From assembly GCF_021497885.1 (NCBI RefSeq), contig NZ_CP046523.1:911501-975500 (forward strand): a DNA stretch of 64,000 bases, read 5' to 3'. Each line of letters begins with the position of its first letter. Within the stretch, counting starts at the first letter, position 1. The stretch comes from Streptococcus oralis. Its GTDB lineage: Bacteria > Bacillota > Bacilli > Lactobacillales > Streptococcaceae. The notes under the pieces were generated by a model. That model was given only the letters and a program-made list of their open reading frames with translations, ran no database searches and was not told the origin of the DNA. Below, piece after piece: positions 1 to 10,106 of the stretch. A program made the position numbers and the translations under genes.

Positions 1-1
1 C

Positions 2-673
2 CCATTCCTTGGATTCCGTGCCCTTCGTATCTCTATTTCTGAAACTGGAGATGCTATGTTCCGCACTCAAATCCGTGCTCTTCTTCGTGCGTCTGTACAC
101 GGTCAATTGCGTATCATGTTCCCGATGGTTGCGCTCTTGAAAGAATTCCGTGCAGCGAAAGCAGTCTTTGATGAAGAAAAAGCAAACCTTCTTGCTGAAG
201 GAGTTGCAGTTGCGGATAATATCCAAGTTGGTATCATGATCGAAATCCCAGCAGCAGCAATGCTTGCAGACCAATTTGCTAAAGAAGTTGACTTCTTCTC
301 AATTGGTACAAACGACTTGATCCAATACACAATGGCAGCAGACCGTATGAACGAACAAGTTTCATACCTTTACCAACCATACAACCCATCAATCCTTCGT
401 TTGATTAACAACGTTATCAAAGCAGCTCACGCTGAAGGTAAATGGGCTGGTATGTGTGGTGAGATGGCTGGTGACCAAAAAGCTGTTCCACTTCTTGTAG
501 GAATGGGCTTGGATGAGTTCTCTATGTCAGCAACATCTGTCCTTCGTACACGTAGCCTGATGAAAAAACTCGACACAGCTAAGATGGAAGAGTACGCAAA
601 CCGTGCCCTTACAGAATGCTCAACAATGGAAGAAGTTCTTGAACTTCAAAAAGAATACGTTAATTTTGATTAA
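2..673 (+). CDS. ptsI: PTS enzyme I, C-terminal part (5' end outside window)
   Basis: Enzyme I of the sugar phosphotransferase system takes phosphate from PEP and passes it to HPr in the cytoplasm. The window opens inside the gene. The reading frame is open from base 2 ([11 protein letters not shown]) through to TAA at 673, so the ATG at 56 is internal. About 223 residues of the PEP-binding TIM-barrel domain are present. They include [12 protein letters not shown], the [13 protein letters not shown] segment and the GMCGEMAGD segment with the conserved active-site cysteine, all typical of enzyme I. The gene is followed at once by a terminator and normally lies behind ptsH. The C-terminus is intact. 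Confidence 0.96.
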   Translation, partial: PFLGFRALRISISETGDAMFRTQIRALLRASVHGQLRIMFPMVALLKEFRAAKAVFDEEKANLLAEGVAVADNIQVGIMIEIPAAAMLADQFAKEVDFFSIGTNDLIQYTMAADRMNEQVSYLYQPYNPSILRLINNVIKAAHAEGKWAGMCGEMAGDQKAVPLLVGMGLDEFSMSATSVLRTRSLMKKLDTAKMEEYANRALTECSTMEEVLELQKEYVNFD

Positions 674-680
674 TCGAAAA

Positions 681-711
681 GTCCTTGCAACTGTGTTGTA
701 GGGATTTTTTT
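681..711 (+). terminator. Rho-independent terminator after ptsI
   Basis: GTCCTTGCAAC and GTTGTAGGGA form a hairpin around a short TGT loop, directly followed by seven T. It lies 8 bases after the ptsI stop. Confidence 0.8.
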
Positions 712-792
712 GATATTTCTAAAAGAAGTTTCAGGAAAACGGATTATATGACCCCTTTTAAAGAAAAAGTAGTGGTGCAGAATAAAAAATAC

Positions 793-854
793 TTAACTGG
801 TTCATAAAATTCTTGACAAGCTGCAAATTTAGGAGTAAACTATTAACCAGTTAA
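793..854 (+). promoter_or_regulatory. Promoter framed by two AdcR zinc-repressor boxes
   Basis: The promoter has TTGACA at 813-818 and TAAACT at 836-841 with a 17-base spacer. A perfect match to the AdcR consensus TTAACYRGTTAA lies at 843-854, over the expected transcription start. A second box with one mismatch lies at 793-804, just upstream of the -35. AdcR with zinc represses pht and adcAII genes in streptococci, so binding here should block RNA polymerase. The same layout recurs at 3573-3637. Confidence 0.85.
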
Positions 855-925
855 GCACTAGAGAGGAGTTTCTGCAATTTAGGAATGAATTGCAACTAGA
901 AATATCAAAAAGAAAGAGAGTTTCG

Positions 926-3451
926 ATGAAAATTAATAAAAAATATCTAGCAGGTTCTGCGGCAGCCTTGATTTTAAGTGTTTGTTCTTATGAGTTGGGA
1001 TTGTATCAAGCTAGAATAGTCAAGGAAAATAATCGTGTGTCTTACGTTGATGGAAAACAAGCAGCGCAAAAAACGGAGAATCTAACTCCTGATGAGGTTA
1101 GTAAAAAAGAAGGCATCAATGCCGAACAAATCGTCATCAAGATAACTGATCAAGGTTATGTCACTTCACATGGAGACCACTATCATTATTACAATGGGAA
1201 GGTCCCTTATGATGCTATCATCAGTGAAGAGTTGCTGATGAAGGATCCAAACTACCAGCTCAAGGACGAAGATATTGTCAGTGAAATCAAGGGTGGTTAT
1301 GTAATCAAGGTGGACGAAAAATACTATGTTTACCTTAAGGATGCAGCCCATGCGGATAATGTCCGTACAAAAGAAGAAATCAATCGGCAAAAACAAGAGC
1401 ATAGTCAGCATCGTGAAGGAGGAACTTCAGCAAACGATGGTGCGGTAGCCTTGGCACGTTCACAGGGACGCTACACCACAGATGATGGTTATATCTTTAA
1501 TGCCTCTGATATCATTGAAGATACTGGCGATGCTTATATCGTTCCTCATGGCAACCATTACCATTACATTCCTAAGAGTGAGTTATCAGCCAGCGAATTG
1601 GCTGCCGCAGAAGCCTTTCTATCTGGTAGAAGTGGTCAATCAAACACTGCTACTTATCGCCGTACCAACAACAACAGTACCAGCAGCGATGTAGATAGAT
1701 GGACCCCATCCTATAATAATCACGGCAGTGGCTATACGAACACGAACACAGCTAACAACAGTAGCGACGATAGCCAAGCAAGTCAAAGTGATGAGGATAT
1801 TGATAGCCTTCTGAAACAACTTTATGCCTTGCCACTCAGCCAACGACATGTCGAATCTGATGGCCTTGTTTTTGATCCAGCACAAATTACAAGTCGAACA
1901 GCTAGAGGTGTAGCTGTACCTCATGGCGATCATTACCACTTCATCCCTTACTCTCAAATGTCTGAATCGGAAGAACGAATCGCTCGTATTATTCCTCTAC
2001 AGTACAGTTCGAACCATAGGGTGCCGGATTCAAGGCCAGAACAACCAAGTCCACAACCGACTCCGGAACCTAGTCCAAGCCCGCAACCTGCACCAACTCC
2101 AAGCAATCCAATTGATGAAAAATTGATTAAACAGGCGATTCGAAAAGTAGCCAATGGCTATGTATTTGAGGAGAATGGAATCTCTCGTTATATTCCTGCC
2201 AAGGAACTTTCAGCAGAAACTGCTGCAGCCATTGATAGTAAACTAGACAAGCAAGAAAGTTTGTCTCATAAACTCGGAGCTAAGAAAACCAACCTCCCAT
2301 CTGGTGATCAAGGATTTTACAATAAGGCTTATGATTTACTAGCAAGAGTTCATCAAGACTTACTTGATAATAAAGGGCGCCAAGCTGATTTTGACACTTT
2401 GGATAAACTGTTGGAACGTCTCAATAATGCCTCAAGTGATAAAATCAAGTTGGTGGATGATATCCTGGCCTTCCTAGCACCGATTCGTCATCCAGAACGT
2501 TTAGGAAAACCAAATGCGCAAATTGCCTACACTGATGATGAGATTCAGGTAGCCAAGTTGGCAGGCAAGTATACAACAGAAGATGGCTATATCTTTGATC
2601 CTCGTGATATCACCAGTGATGAGGGGGATGCCTATGTAACTCCGCATATGACCCATAGTCATTGGATTAAGAAAGATAGTTTGTCTGAAGCCGAAAGAGC
2701 GGCAGCCCAGGTTTATGCTAAAGAGAAAGGTTTGACTCCTCCTTCAACAGACCATCAGAATCCAGGAAATACTGAAGCTAAAGGAGCAGAAGCTATCTAC
2801 AACCGCGTGAAAGCAGCTAAGAAGGTGCCCCTTGATCGTATGCCTTATAATCTCCAACATACTGTGGAAGTCAAAAACGGTAGTTTAATCATACCTCATT
2901 ATGACCATTACCATAACATCAAATTTGAGTGGTTTGACGAAGGACTTTATGAGGCACCTAAGGGTTATAGTCTAGAAGATCTCTTTGCGACTGTCAAGTA
3001 CTATGTCGAACATCCAAACGAACGTCCGCATTCAGATAGTGGTTGGGGAAATGCAAGTGACCATGTTCAAAGAAACCAAAACGGTCAAGCTGATACCAAT
3101 CAAACGGAAAAACCATCAGAGGAGAAACCTCGGACAGACAAACCTGAGGAAGAAAAACCTCGCGAAGAGAAGCCTCAAAGTGAGAAACCAGAATCTCCAA
3201 AACCAACTGAGAAGCCGGAGGAAGAATCACCAGAGGAACCAGAAGAACCTCAGGTCGAGACTGAAAAGGTTGAAGCGAAGTTGAGAGAGGCTGAAGAGCT
3301 ACTTGCAAAGATCCAAGACCCCATTATCAAGTCCAATGCCAAAGAAACTCTCACTGGCTTAAAAAATAACCTGCTATTTGGTGCTCAGGATAACAATACC
3401 ATTATGGCTGAAGCTGAAAAGTTGTTGGCTTTATTAAAGGAGAGTAAGTAA
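926..3451 (+). CDS. phtD: Pneumococcal-type histidine triad protein, PhtD-like
   Basis: Surface histidine-triad protein of about 841 residues. The family binds zinc, helps load AdcAII and is linked to complement evasion. The N-terminus is a signal sequence with an LSVC lipobox-like end. Five HxxHxH-type triads are visible: HGDHYH, HGNHYH, HGDHYH, the variant HMTHSH, and HYDHYH. A proline-rich linker follows the third triad and an E/K/P-rich repeat comes near the end. The tail (KAKLREAEELLAKI onward) closely resembles pneumococcal PhtD and PhtB. I chose the ATG at 926 (MKINKKYLAG) because it starts the signal peptide and follows AAAGAAAGAGAG. The frame extends upstream to a TTG at 890. AdcR boxes upstream predict induction when zinc is scarce. 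The symbol rests on resemblance; PhtA or PhtB are alternatives. Confidence 0.88.
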   Translation: MKINKKYLAGSAAALILSVCSYELGLYQARIVKENNRVSYVDGKQAAQKTENLTPDEVSKKEGINAEQIVIKITDQGYVTSHGDHYHYYNGKVPYDAIISEELLMKDPNYQLKDEDIVSEIKGGYVIKVDEKYYVYLKDAAHADNVRTKEEINRQKQEHSQHREGGTSANDGAVALARSQGRYTTDDGYIFNASDIIEDTGDAYIVPHGNHYHYIPKSELSASELAAAEAFLSGRSGQSNTATYRRTNNNSTSSDVDRWTPSYNNHGSGYTNTNTANNSSDDSQASQSDEDIDSLLKQLYALPLSQRHVESDGLVFDPAQITSRTARGVAVPHGDHYHFIPYSQMSESEERIARIIPLQYSSNHRVPDSRPEQPSPQPTPEPSPSPQPAPTPSNPIDEKLIKQAIRKVANGYVFEENGISRYIPAKELSAETAAAIDSKLDKQESLSHKLGAKKTNLPSGDQGFYNKAYDLLARVHQDLLDNKGRQADFDTLDKLLERLNNASSDKIKLVDDILAFLAPIRHPERLGKPNAQIAYTDDEIQVAKLAGKYTTEDGYIFDPRDITSDEGDAYVTPHMTHSHWIKKDSLSEAERAAAQVYAKEKGLTPPSTDHQNPGNTEAKGAEAIYNRVKAAKKVPLDRMPYNLQHTVEVKNGSLIIPHYDHYHNIKFEWFDEGLYEAPKGYSLEDLFATVKYYVEHPNERPHSDSGWGNASDHVQRNQNGQADTNQTEKPSEEKPRTDKPEEEKPREEKPQSEKPESPKPTEKPEEESPEEPEEPQVETEKVEAKLREAEELLAKIQDPIIKSNAKETLTGLKNNLLFGAQDNNTIMAEAEKLLALLKESK

Positions 3452-3511
3452 AGGTAGTAGCATTTTCTAGCTCCTAAAAACAGGATAGGAGAACTAGAAA
3501 AGTTAAAATCG

Positions 3512-3553
3512 AAAATGAGAACAGAATGTAAATTCTAGTTCTCATTTTTTTCA
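3512..3553 (+). terminator. Rho-independent terminator after the first pht gene
   Basis: AAAATGAGAAC plus AGAAT pairs with ATTCT plus GTTCTCATTTT (one bulged A, small loop), followed by a T run. It separates the first pht transcript from the adcAII promoter. Confidence 0.8.
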
Positions 3554-3572
3554 TGAAAATATGCAAAATATC

Positions 3573-3637
3573 TTGACATATAGTGTAAATAAAGATAAAC
3601 TATTTACTAGTTAATTAAATGGTTAAATACTAGTTAA
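3573..3637 (+). promoter_or_regulatory. adcAII promoter with two AdcR boxes
   Basis: TTGACA at 3573-3578 and TAAACT at 3596-3601, 17 bases apart, copy the spacing and -10 sequence of the pht promoter at 813-841. TTTACTAGTTAA at 3603-3614 (one mismatch to the AdcR consensus) sits at the same place relative to the -10. A weaker box, AATACTAGTTAA, lies at 3626-3637 and runs into the ribosome binding site AAGGAG. Confidence 0.8.
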
Positions 3638-3646
3638 GGAGTAATG

Positions 3647-4564
3647 ATGAAAAAAAGAACATTCCTATTATTAATGGCAAGTCTGTTGGTTCTTGTTTTA
3701 GGAGCATGTAGCCAAAAAGAAAAACAAGAATCAAAAGGGATGAAGATTGTAACAAGTTTTTATCCAATCTATGCCATGGTCAAAGAGGTATCGGGGGACT
3801 TGAATGATGTACGGATGATTCAGTCAAGTAGTGGGATTCACTCCTTTGAACCGTCAGCAAATGACATTGCTGCCATTTATGATGCGGATGTCTTTGTCTA
3901 CCATTCTCATACGCTCGAATCTTGGGCTGGAAGTCTAGATCCTAACTTGAAAAATTCAAAAGTTAAAGTTTTAGAAGCTTCTGAAGGAATGACGTTGGAG
4001 CGTGTACCAGGTTTGGAAGATGTTGAAGCTGGTGACGGTATTGATGAAAAAACACTCTACGACCCTCACACTTGGTTAGATCCAGAAAAAGCAGGTGAAG
4101 AGGCACAGATTATCGCTGACAAACTTTCGGAGATTGACAGTGCCAATAAGGAAGCGTATCAAAAGAATGCCAAAAACTTTATCGCTAAAGCCCAAGAATT
4201 GACTAAGAAGTACCAGCCTATTTTTGAAAAAGCGAGTCAAAAGACTTTTGTTACACAACACACAGCCTTTTCTTATCTCGCTAAACGCTTTGGATTGAAA
4301 CAACTTGGTATAGCAGGGATTTCCCCTGAACAAGAACCAAGTCCGAGACAACTAACAGAAATTCAGGAATTCGTTAAGACCTATAAGGTTAAAACCATCT
4401 TTACTGAGAGCAATGCTTCTTCTAAAGTCGCTGAGACCTTGGTCAAATCAACGGGAGTTAGTCTAAAGACACTCAATCCTTTGGAAGCAGATCCCGAAAA
4501 TGACAAAACCTACTTAGAAAATCTAGAAGAAAATATGAATGTTCTTGCAGAAGAATTAAAATGA
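3647..4564 (+). CDS. adcAII: Zinc-binding lipoprotein AdcAII (Lmb family)
   Basis: Extracellular solute-binding lipoprotein (cluster A-I, ZnuA-like) that captures zinc for the AdcBC transporter; related proteins also bind laminin. It has a signal peptide with lipobox LGAC near residue 20. Putative metal ligands lie in GIHSFEPS, YHSHTLESW, TQHTAFSYL and FTESNASSK. It lacks the long His-rich loop and C-terminal domain of AdcA, which points to AdcAII. There are two ATGs, 3644 and 3647; I chose 3647 for better spacing from AAGGAG. The stop overlaps the ribosome binding site of the next pht gene, so the two form a zinc-regulated operon, as adcAII-phtD does in pneumococcus. Confidence 0.94.
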   Translation: MKKRTFLLLMASLLVLVLGACSQKEKQESKGMKIVTSFYPIYAMVKEVSGDLNDVRMIQSSSGIHSFEPSANDIAAIYDADVFVYHSHTLESWAGSLDPNLKNSKVKVLEASEGMTLERVPGLEDVEAGDGIDEKTLYDPHTWLDPEKAGEEAQIIADKLSEIDSANKEAYQKNAKNFIAKAQELTKKYQPIFEKASQKTFVTQHTAFSYLAKRFGLKQLGIAGISPEQEPSPRQLTEIQEFVKTYKVKTIFTESNASSKVAETLVKSTGVSLKTLNPLEADPENDKTYLENLEENMNVLAEELK

Positions 4565-4577
4565 GGAGATGATGAAA

Positions 4578-7500
4578 ATGAAGAAGAAATACCTTGCAGC
4601 AGGATCGGCTCTTGTCCTTTCCCTAAGTCTTTGCATCTATGCATTGAACCAACACCAGGTGAAAGGAAACAAAGATAATAACCGTGTGTCTTATGTCGAT
4701 GGGAAGCAAGACACTCAAAAAACAGAGACCCAGACACCAGACCAAGTTAGCAAAAAAGAAGACATTCAGGCTGAACAAATTGTCGTGAAAATCACCGATC
4801 AAGGTTATGTGACTTCGCACGGTGATCACTTCCATTATTACAATGGTAAAGTTCCTTTTGACGCGATTTTCAGCGAAGAACTGTTGATGAAAGATGCCAA
4901 TTATCAACTGAAAGATGCTGATATTGTCAACGAAATCAAAGGTGGCTACATTATCAAGGTGGATGGCAAGTATTATGTCTACCTTAAAGATGCGGCTCAT
5001 GCTGATAATGTTCGTACGAAGGACGAAATTGAGCGCCAAAAACAAGGTCATACTCATGATGCACCAACTTCTAACAGTGCAGTGGCGCTTGCTCAATCTC
5101 AAGGTCGTTATACTACAGATGATGGCTACATCTTTAATCCGTCTGATATTATAGAGGATACTGGAGATGCTTATATTGTCCCTCATGTTGGACATTATCA
5201 CTACATTCCTAAGAGTTCCTTGTCTGCTAGCGAATTGGCTGCTGCCCAAGCCTACCTCTCTGGAACTAGAAATCAGCCAAGTGTAACTGACTATCGTCCG
5301 ACTCCAAACGCAACTAGTCAAACGACCAACCTGAGTCAAGAAGAGAGTCTTCAGAGTCTATTGCAACAACTCTATGCTCTTCCACGTACTCAACGTTATG
5401 CTGAATCAGATGGCTTGATTTTTGACCCTGCTAAGATTTCAAGTAGAACGCCGAGTGGTGTGGCGATTCCTCACGGAAATCACTATCATTTCATCCCATA
5501 TACAAAGCTTTCTGCATTGGAAGAAAAGATTGCACGTATGATTCCTTTATCTAGCGACAGTGGGCAGCCAACACCTTTGGAAAATCCAAGCAAACCAGCA
5601 GAGCATCCAGCTCAACAAGATCATCATGACCAAGACGGTGACTATGGAAGTCAGGACACCAACCATGAAGATCATGACCATGATGGAGAGGAACATGAAC
5701 ACCACCATGGTGAAGAACATGATCATGGTTTTGCAGCTGATCGTGTTATTAGTGAAGATGAGCAAGGTTTTGTAGTTTCACATGGAGATCACGCTCATTA
5801 TTTCTTTAAGAAGGACTTGACTGCAGCCCAAATCAAAGCTGCCCAATCCCGCTTGAAAGAAAATCATCAGTCTCAGCACGTTCAACCACTTGCAAAGACT
5901 GTGGAAAGTTTCTCGAGAGATGCGAGCGATGAAGAAAAAATCAAGTATATCTCACAGACCTACGGAGTACCGCTCGAAGCAATTCGCATTTCAAATGGAT
6001 TCTTTGTCTTTGGAAATCCGGATCAAGCTTATGATCCAACCCATATCCATCCCTATGCCGTTCGAAAAGAACATGTTCGTATTCCTCTCCAAACTGGGAA
6101 TCCAGAACTGGATTTCCTAAATGAACTGTATACGACTGCCCTACGTGATGGGGTATCTCCTTATAGTTTACAGGTAGAAAGTGGTAGTTTTGTGATTCCT
6201 CACGGAGACCACAATCACTACATCAAGGTTCAAACTAAGGGCTATGAAGTAGCTTTGAAAAATAAGATTCCGGCCCTACAATCGACCTATCAACCTGGAG
6301 CATTTGATGAACAAACAGTTCTATCTAAGGTGGATCAACTTTTAGCAGATAGCAGAAGTCTCTACAAAGACCAGCCAATCATGCAGAGACGTGTTGAACT
6401 TGCTTTGGGGCAATTCACCGAAAATATGAAAAAACTGGCAACAAACTCAACTGGTGGATATCTAGCAGCCTTGGATCTCTTTGACAAGCAATACATCCAT
6501 GTGGATCAAAGTGTGGCACCAGTTGAAACTTCACCTTTGGATAAGAAGTACCAAGCCCTAGTAGATAAGATTAATACTTTGGACACGGACACTTATGGCT
6601 TGCCTAAGAAAGATCTTTTGGTACATTTGCAGGAAGCAAAACTAGCACAGGATGAGACAGAGTTGGCTGCCATTGAAGCGAAACTGCAGGCCTTGCAAGA
6701 TTTCCAAGATCGGACCGGGGTTACAACAGTAGAGTACATCAAGTACTTCTACGAACATGTGTCTGATGGTCGTTTGAGAGAAGAACTTCGGAACCGTGTT
6801 GCCAAGTTGACTTGGGAACTTTACCAGTCACAATCTTTCCTCAAAGCAACCGACTTGAACAAGCTATTCCCAACTATTTACCAAACTAAGCTAGAAGTAG
6901 AAGAAGCTCTCAAAGAAGAACCCGTATCTACAAAAGCTGGTAAAACCATTCTGGATACAGAAAAAGTGGATAGTCAAACCGCTAAGACAGCCATCTATGA
7001 ATTCCTAAAAGAACTCTATGGTGATTTTATGCCAGAAGAGCGGGTTAGCCATGTTAAAAAGGAAGAAGTGAATGCTCTTCTAACAAAAGCTGCCCAACTC
7101 CTAGCGCGTGTCAAAGAAGATGGTGTCAAACAATCTCTAGCTGAAGAAGCAGCTAATATCAAAGCGGCTACTGAAAAGGAAAATGCAGACCTTGACGAAG
7201 CTAAAACACAACTTGAGGATCTTTTAAATCGTATTGCAGCGACTATCCAACGAGAGAAAAAAGAAGCAGAACAAGATCCACAAACGGTAATTATCTACCA
7301 AAAACTCTATAATGTCTTGCTCTCTCTTCACAAGTACTTAGAGGATAACAAAGGATCCGATGCAGACTTTGAACGTGTTGATGGCCTATTTGATCAACTT
7401 GCAGCCAAAAGCAGTGATAAAGAAGGTCTCCTCACTCTAGCTAAAGAAATCATTAGCTTGAACCAGGAACTCCGTTCAAAAGCAAGTGAAACTGATAGCC

Positions 7501-7598
7501 AATCTAAGTCTGAGAAAGACAGTGAAACAGTTGCTTCTCAACCAACAGAAAAGCAAGCGCAAAGTGAGTCTGAGCCAAGTACTCAACCAAATGAATAA
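4578..7598 (+). CDS. Large histidine triad protein, PhtE/PhtD-like mosaic
   Basis: About 1,006 residues, cotranscribed with adcAII. The N-terminus (KKYLAAGSALVLSLSLC) is a PhtE-like lipoprotein signal. Triads HGDHFH, HVGHYH, HGNHYH, HGDHAH and HGDHNH are spread through the first 560 residues. Between the third and fourth lies a very His/Asp/Glu-rich stretch (DHDHDGEEHEHHHGEEHDHG), a likely extra metal-binding loop. The last 450 residues are mostly helical and charged, without triads, ending in a Ser/Glu/Gln-rich tail. The start at 4578 has GAGGAG nine bases upstream; ATGs at 4569 and 4572 are too close to it. The middle and C-terminal parts do not match pneumococcal PhtE as I remember it, so I give no symbol. 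Confidence 0.88.
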   Translation: MKKKYLAAGSALVLSLSLCIYALNQHQVKGNKDNNRVSYVDGKQDTQKTETQTPDQVSKKEDIQAEQIVVKITDQGYVTSHGDHFHYYNGKVPFDAIFSEELLMKDANYQLKDADIVNEIKGGYIIKVDGKYYVYLKDAAHADNVRTKDEIERQKQGHTHDAPTSNSAVALAQSQGRYTTDDGYIFNPSDIIEDTGDAYIVPHVGHYHYIPKSSLSASELAAAQAYLSGTRNQPSVTDYRPTPNATSQTTNLSQEESLQSLLQQLYALPRTQRYAESDGLIFDPAKISSRTPSGVAIPHGNHYHFIPYTKLSALEEKIARMIPLSSDSGQPTPLENPSKPAEHPAQQDHHDQDGDYGSQDTNHEDHDHDGEEHEHHHGEEHDHGFAADRVISEDEQGFVVSHGDHAHYFFKKDLTAAQIKAAQSRLKENHQSQHVQPLAKTVESFSRDASDEEKIKYISQTYGVPLEAIRISNGFFVFGNPDQAYDPTHIHPYAVRKEHVRIPLQTGNPELDFLNELYTTALRDGVSPYSLQVESGSFVIPHGDHNHYIKVQTKGYEVALKNKIPALQSTYQPGAFDEQTVLSKVDQLLADSRSLYKDQPIMQRRVELALGQFTENMKKLATNSTGGYLAALDLFDKQYIHVDQSVAPVETSPLDKKYQALVDKINTLDTDTYGLPKKDLLVHLQEAKLAQDETELAAIEAKLQALQDFQDRTGVTTVEYIKYFYEHVSDGRLREELRNRVAKLTWELYQSQSFLKATDLNKLFPTIYQTKLEVEEALKEEPVSTKAGKTILDTEKVDSQTAKTAIYEFLKELYGDFMPEERVSHVKKEEVNALLTKAAQLLARVKEDGVKQSLAEEAANIKAATEKENADLDEAKTQLEDLLNRIAATIQREKKEAEQDPQTVIIYQKLYNVLLSLHKYLEDNKGSDADFERVDGLFDQLAAKSSDKEGLLTLAKEIISLNQELRSKASETDSQSKSEKDSETVASQPTEKQAQSESEPSTQPNE

Positions 7599-7600
7599 AA

Positions 7601-7636
7601 AGAAAGGCGAAGTAGCTGAGCTACCTCGTCTTTTTT
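7601..7636. terminator. Bidirectional terminator between converging pht and pepT
   Basis: A hairpin of GGCGAAGTAGC and GCTACCTCGTC (one mismatch) is flanked by A-rich and T6 runs, so it can serve both converging genes. Confidence 0.7.
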
Positions 7637-8858
7637 AGTCTTTATAAGATACAATGCCAATGATGGTATCCACCGCACACTCCATAGTCTGAAGGCTGAC
7701 GTATTCAAAACGTCCATGCATGTTTTCACCACCTGCAAAGATATTTGGAGTTGGGATACCCATAAAGGAAATCTTAGATCCATCTGTTCCACCGCGGATT
7801 GGTTCGATAATTGGCGTGATACCTAAATCTTCCATAACAGCTTTAGCAATGGTAACGGGCGTCATGTCTTTCTCAATGACTTCCTTCATATTGTAGTACT
7901 GGTCTGTCAGAGTTAAGGTCACGCGATTATTCCCAAGCTCTTGATTCATCTTGTCAGCAATGGCTTGCATAGCTGCTTTACGCACTTCAAAGGCATCCTT
8001 TTCAAAGTCACGAATGATATAGCTTGCACGCGCCTCCTCGACACTACCTGACACATCCATAAGATGATAGAAACCTTGGTAACCATCTGTCAGTTCTGGT
8101 CGGTCATTCTCAGGAAGTTGATTATGAAAATCAATCGCCAGCTGAAGGGCATTAACCATCTGCCCTTTGGCAGTACCAGGGTGAACATTGCGACCTTGAA
8201 AATGCAATTCAGCACCAGCTGCTGAGAAAGTCTCGTACTGCAGTTCTCCTAGTGGTCCACCATCGACTGTATAGGCAAAGTCTACATCAAAGTCTTCTGC
8301 ATCAAACTTATTGGCACCAACACCGATTTCTTCGTCAGGTCCAAAACCAACACGAATCTCACAATGCTTGATTTCGGGATGAGCAGTCAGGTATTCGATA
8401 GCAGTCATAATTTCAGCAATCCCTGACTTGTCATCAGCACCCAGCAAGGTCGTGCCATCTGTTGTGATGAGAGTTTGGCCTGGATATTTCTCAAGACTCT
8501 TGAAGTCAGCTGGATCTAGTTTAAAGCCAGAATCACCTAAGTCGATAACTCCACCATCATAGTTTTCGATAACTTGCGGATTAACTCCCTCAGCATTAAA
8601 GTCAGCTGTATCCATGTGGGAGATGAAGCCAATCTTGCGTGTCAGGCTAGGATCGTTTGCTGGTAAGGTACCAATGGCGAAACCATTTGGGAGGTAGTAA
8701 ACATTTTGCAGACCAACACGTTTCATTTCAGGAATAAGAATATTGGTCGCAAAATCTACCTGGCTTTGCGTACTTGGAGTAGTAGTCGAGTGTTCATCAG
8801 AACGCGTATTAACCTTAACGTAGGTCAAGAAACGCTCTAAAAGGTTGGGATAAGTCAT
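7635..8858 (-). CDS. pepT: Peptidase T (aminotripeptidase)
   Basis: Cytoplasmic zinc tripeptidase of the M20B family, which removes the N-terminal residue from tripeptides. Length, 407 residues, is normal. Metal and catalytic segments are present: ISHMDTADF near residue 78, [11 protein letters not shown] near 140, [10 protein letters not shown] with the catalytic and metal glutamates near 175, and a late GGTDGS and [14 protein letters not shown] segment. It is read on the minus strand, with AAAGGAG before the ATG. An extended -10 (TGATACAAT on the minus strand, near 8886) precedes it. It is divergent from hemH. Confidence 0.96.
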   Translation of the reverse strand: MTYPNLLERFLTYVKVNTRSDEHSTTTPSTQSQVDFATNILIPEMKRVGLQNVYYLPNGFAIGTLPANDPSLTRKIGFISHMDTADFNAEGVNPQVIENYDGGVIDLGDSGFKLDPADFKSLEKYPGQTLITTDGTTLLGADDKSGIAEIMTAIEYLTAHPEIKHCEIRVGFGPDEEIGVGANKFDAEDFDVDFAYTVDGGPLGELQYETFSAAGAELHFQGRNVHPGTAKGQMVNALQLAIDFHNQLPENDRPELTDGYQGFYHLMDVSGSVEEARASYIIRDFEKDAFEVRKAAMQAIADKMNQELGNNRVTLTLTDQYYNMKEVIEKDMTPVTIAKAVMEDLGITPIIEPIRGGTDGSKISFMGIPTPNIFAGGENMHGRFEYVSLQTMECAVDTIIGIVSYKD

Positions 8859-9010
8859 AAAAACTCCTTTAATATCATTTTTTTCATTGTATCATAGAAT
8901 GGAGAGAAAAACAAAGAGGAGTAAATAAAAATAAAATGAATGAAAGCGTTTATTTATTATATATTTCATGGTACAATGGTAATTGAAAAAAATATCACAA
9001 GGACATATAA

Positions 9011-10105
9011 ATGAAAAAAGCAATTTTAATGATGACATTCGGGTCGCCAGAAGAGATTACCTTTGAGAGTGTGGCGGATTTTTTTACCAATATTCGTCGT
9101 GGAATCAGGCCCAAGGATCACGAGATTCAGACTCTTTATGACAATTATGTTCGTATAGGTGGTACGCCCCTGCAGAGGATTACACGTGAGGAGGTCAATT
9201 TAGTCAAGGAACGTTTAGGAGAAGAGTATGGCATCTACTTTGCCAACAAATTTTCTCGGCCCTTTATCCCTGATGTTATCAAGCAGATGGAGGCTGATGG
9301 TGTTGAAGAATGTATTTGCTTGATTTTAGAACCCCATTATTCCTTCTACTCGGTTATGGGGTATGAAAAGTTTCTGGAGAGCCAGCAAATACAATTTTTA
9401 GTCATTAAGGATTGGTATCAGCAACAGTCTTTGCTGGACTTCTGGACAGATGAGATTAGCAAAATTTTACGAAACGATGTGAGAGAAGAGTCCTTTAAGG
9501 TGATTTTCTCAGCCCATAGCGTCCCCATTTTTGCCTTGGACTTTGGAGATCCTTATATCGATCAGATTTTTGATAATATCAAGTTGATAGCAGAGCAACT
9601 CAGTCTAACAGCCGACCAGTATACCAATACTTGGCAGAGCGAGAGTGATATTGGAATCCCTTGGATCAAGCCAGATGTACTTGAGTATTTGAGAGAACAA
9701 AAGCAACATCCAGAGCATTATATTTTTGTACCAATTAGCTTTATCAGTGAACATATCGAAGTTCTTTTTGATAACGATGTAGAATGTTATGAATTATGTC
9801 GAGAATTAGGTATAACCTATCATCGACCACCTATGCCAAACACAGATTCTCGTTTAATTGATGCTTTAGTTGATACTGTAAGAGCCAATGAACAAAAAGA
9901 ATTTAAGGAATTTCTCCCAGAAGAAGAAACCTTTGACGAATTAGCGCCTTCAGCAACCACCAAGGATATTATGGAGGAGACAGACGACCTTCAGATGCCA
10001 GAATTTGTCAAAAAGCTCATTGAGAAAAAAGGTCGTGAAAATGTGAAGATGCCTTACTTAATTAAGAAAATGCTCGAAAAAGCTGGGAAGTTACCAAAAG
10101 AGTAA
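9011..10105 (+). CDS. hemH: Ferrochelatase
   Basis: Inserts iron into a porphyrin (coproporphyrin III or protoporphyrin IX). The 364 residues carry the ferrochelatase signatures: FSAHSVP with the conserved histidine, YTNTWQSE, and [12 protein letters not shown] with the catalytic Glu-His pair. The C-terminal 60 residues are an extra Lys/Glu-rich tail ([18 protein letters not shown]). Streptococci lack the rest of the haem pathway, so the role is unclear: use of a scavenged porphyrin, or iron or haem removal, are possible. A -10-like TACAAT with an upstream TG lies near 8975. An IS200-type element follows immediately. Confidence 0.93.
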   Translation: MKKAILMMTFGSPEEITFESVADFFTNIRRGIRPKDHEIQTLYDNYVRIGGTPLQRITREEVNLVKERLGEEYGIYFANKFSRPFIPDVIKQMEADGVEECICLILEPHYSFYSVMGYEKFLESQQIQFLVIKDWYQQQSLLDFWTDEISKILRNDVREESFKVIFSAHSVPIFALDFGDPYIDQIFDNIKLIAEQLSLTADQYTNTWQSESDIGIPWIKPDVLEYLREQKQHPEHYIFVPISFISEHIEVLFDNDVECYELCRELGITYHRPPMPNTDSRLIDALVDTVRANEQKEFKEFLPEEETFDELAPSATTKDIMEETDDLQMPEFVKKLIEKKGRENVKMPYLIKKMLEKAGKLPKE

Positions 10106-10106
10106 A

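Noticed and set aside
890..925. TTG start 12 codons upstream for the first pht protein
   Set aside because: It would put charged residues in front of the signal peptide; the ATG at 926 gives a standard Pht N-terminus.
4623..5339. 238-codon open frame on the minus strand inside the second pht gene
   Set aside because: It is antisense to a strong coding gene, has no ribosome binding site or family likeness, and reflects the repetitive His/Asp codon pattern of the pht gene.
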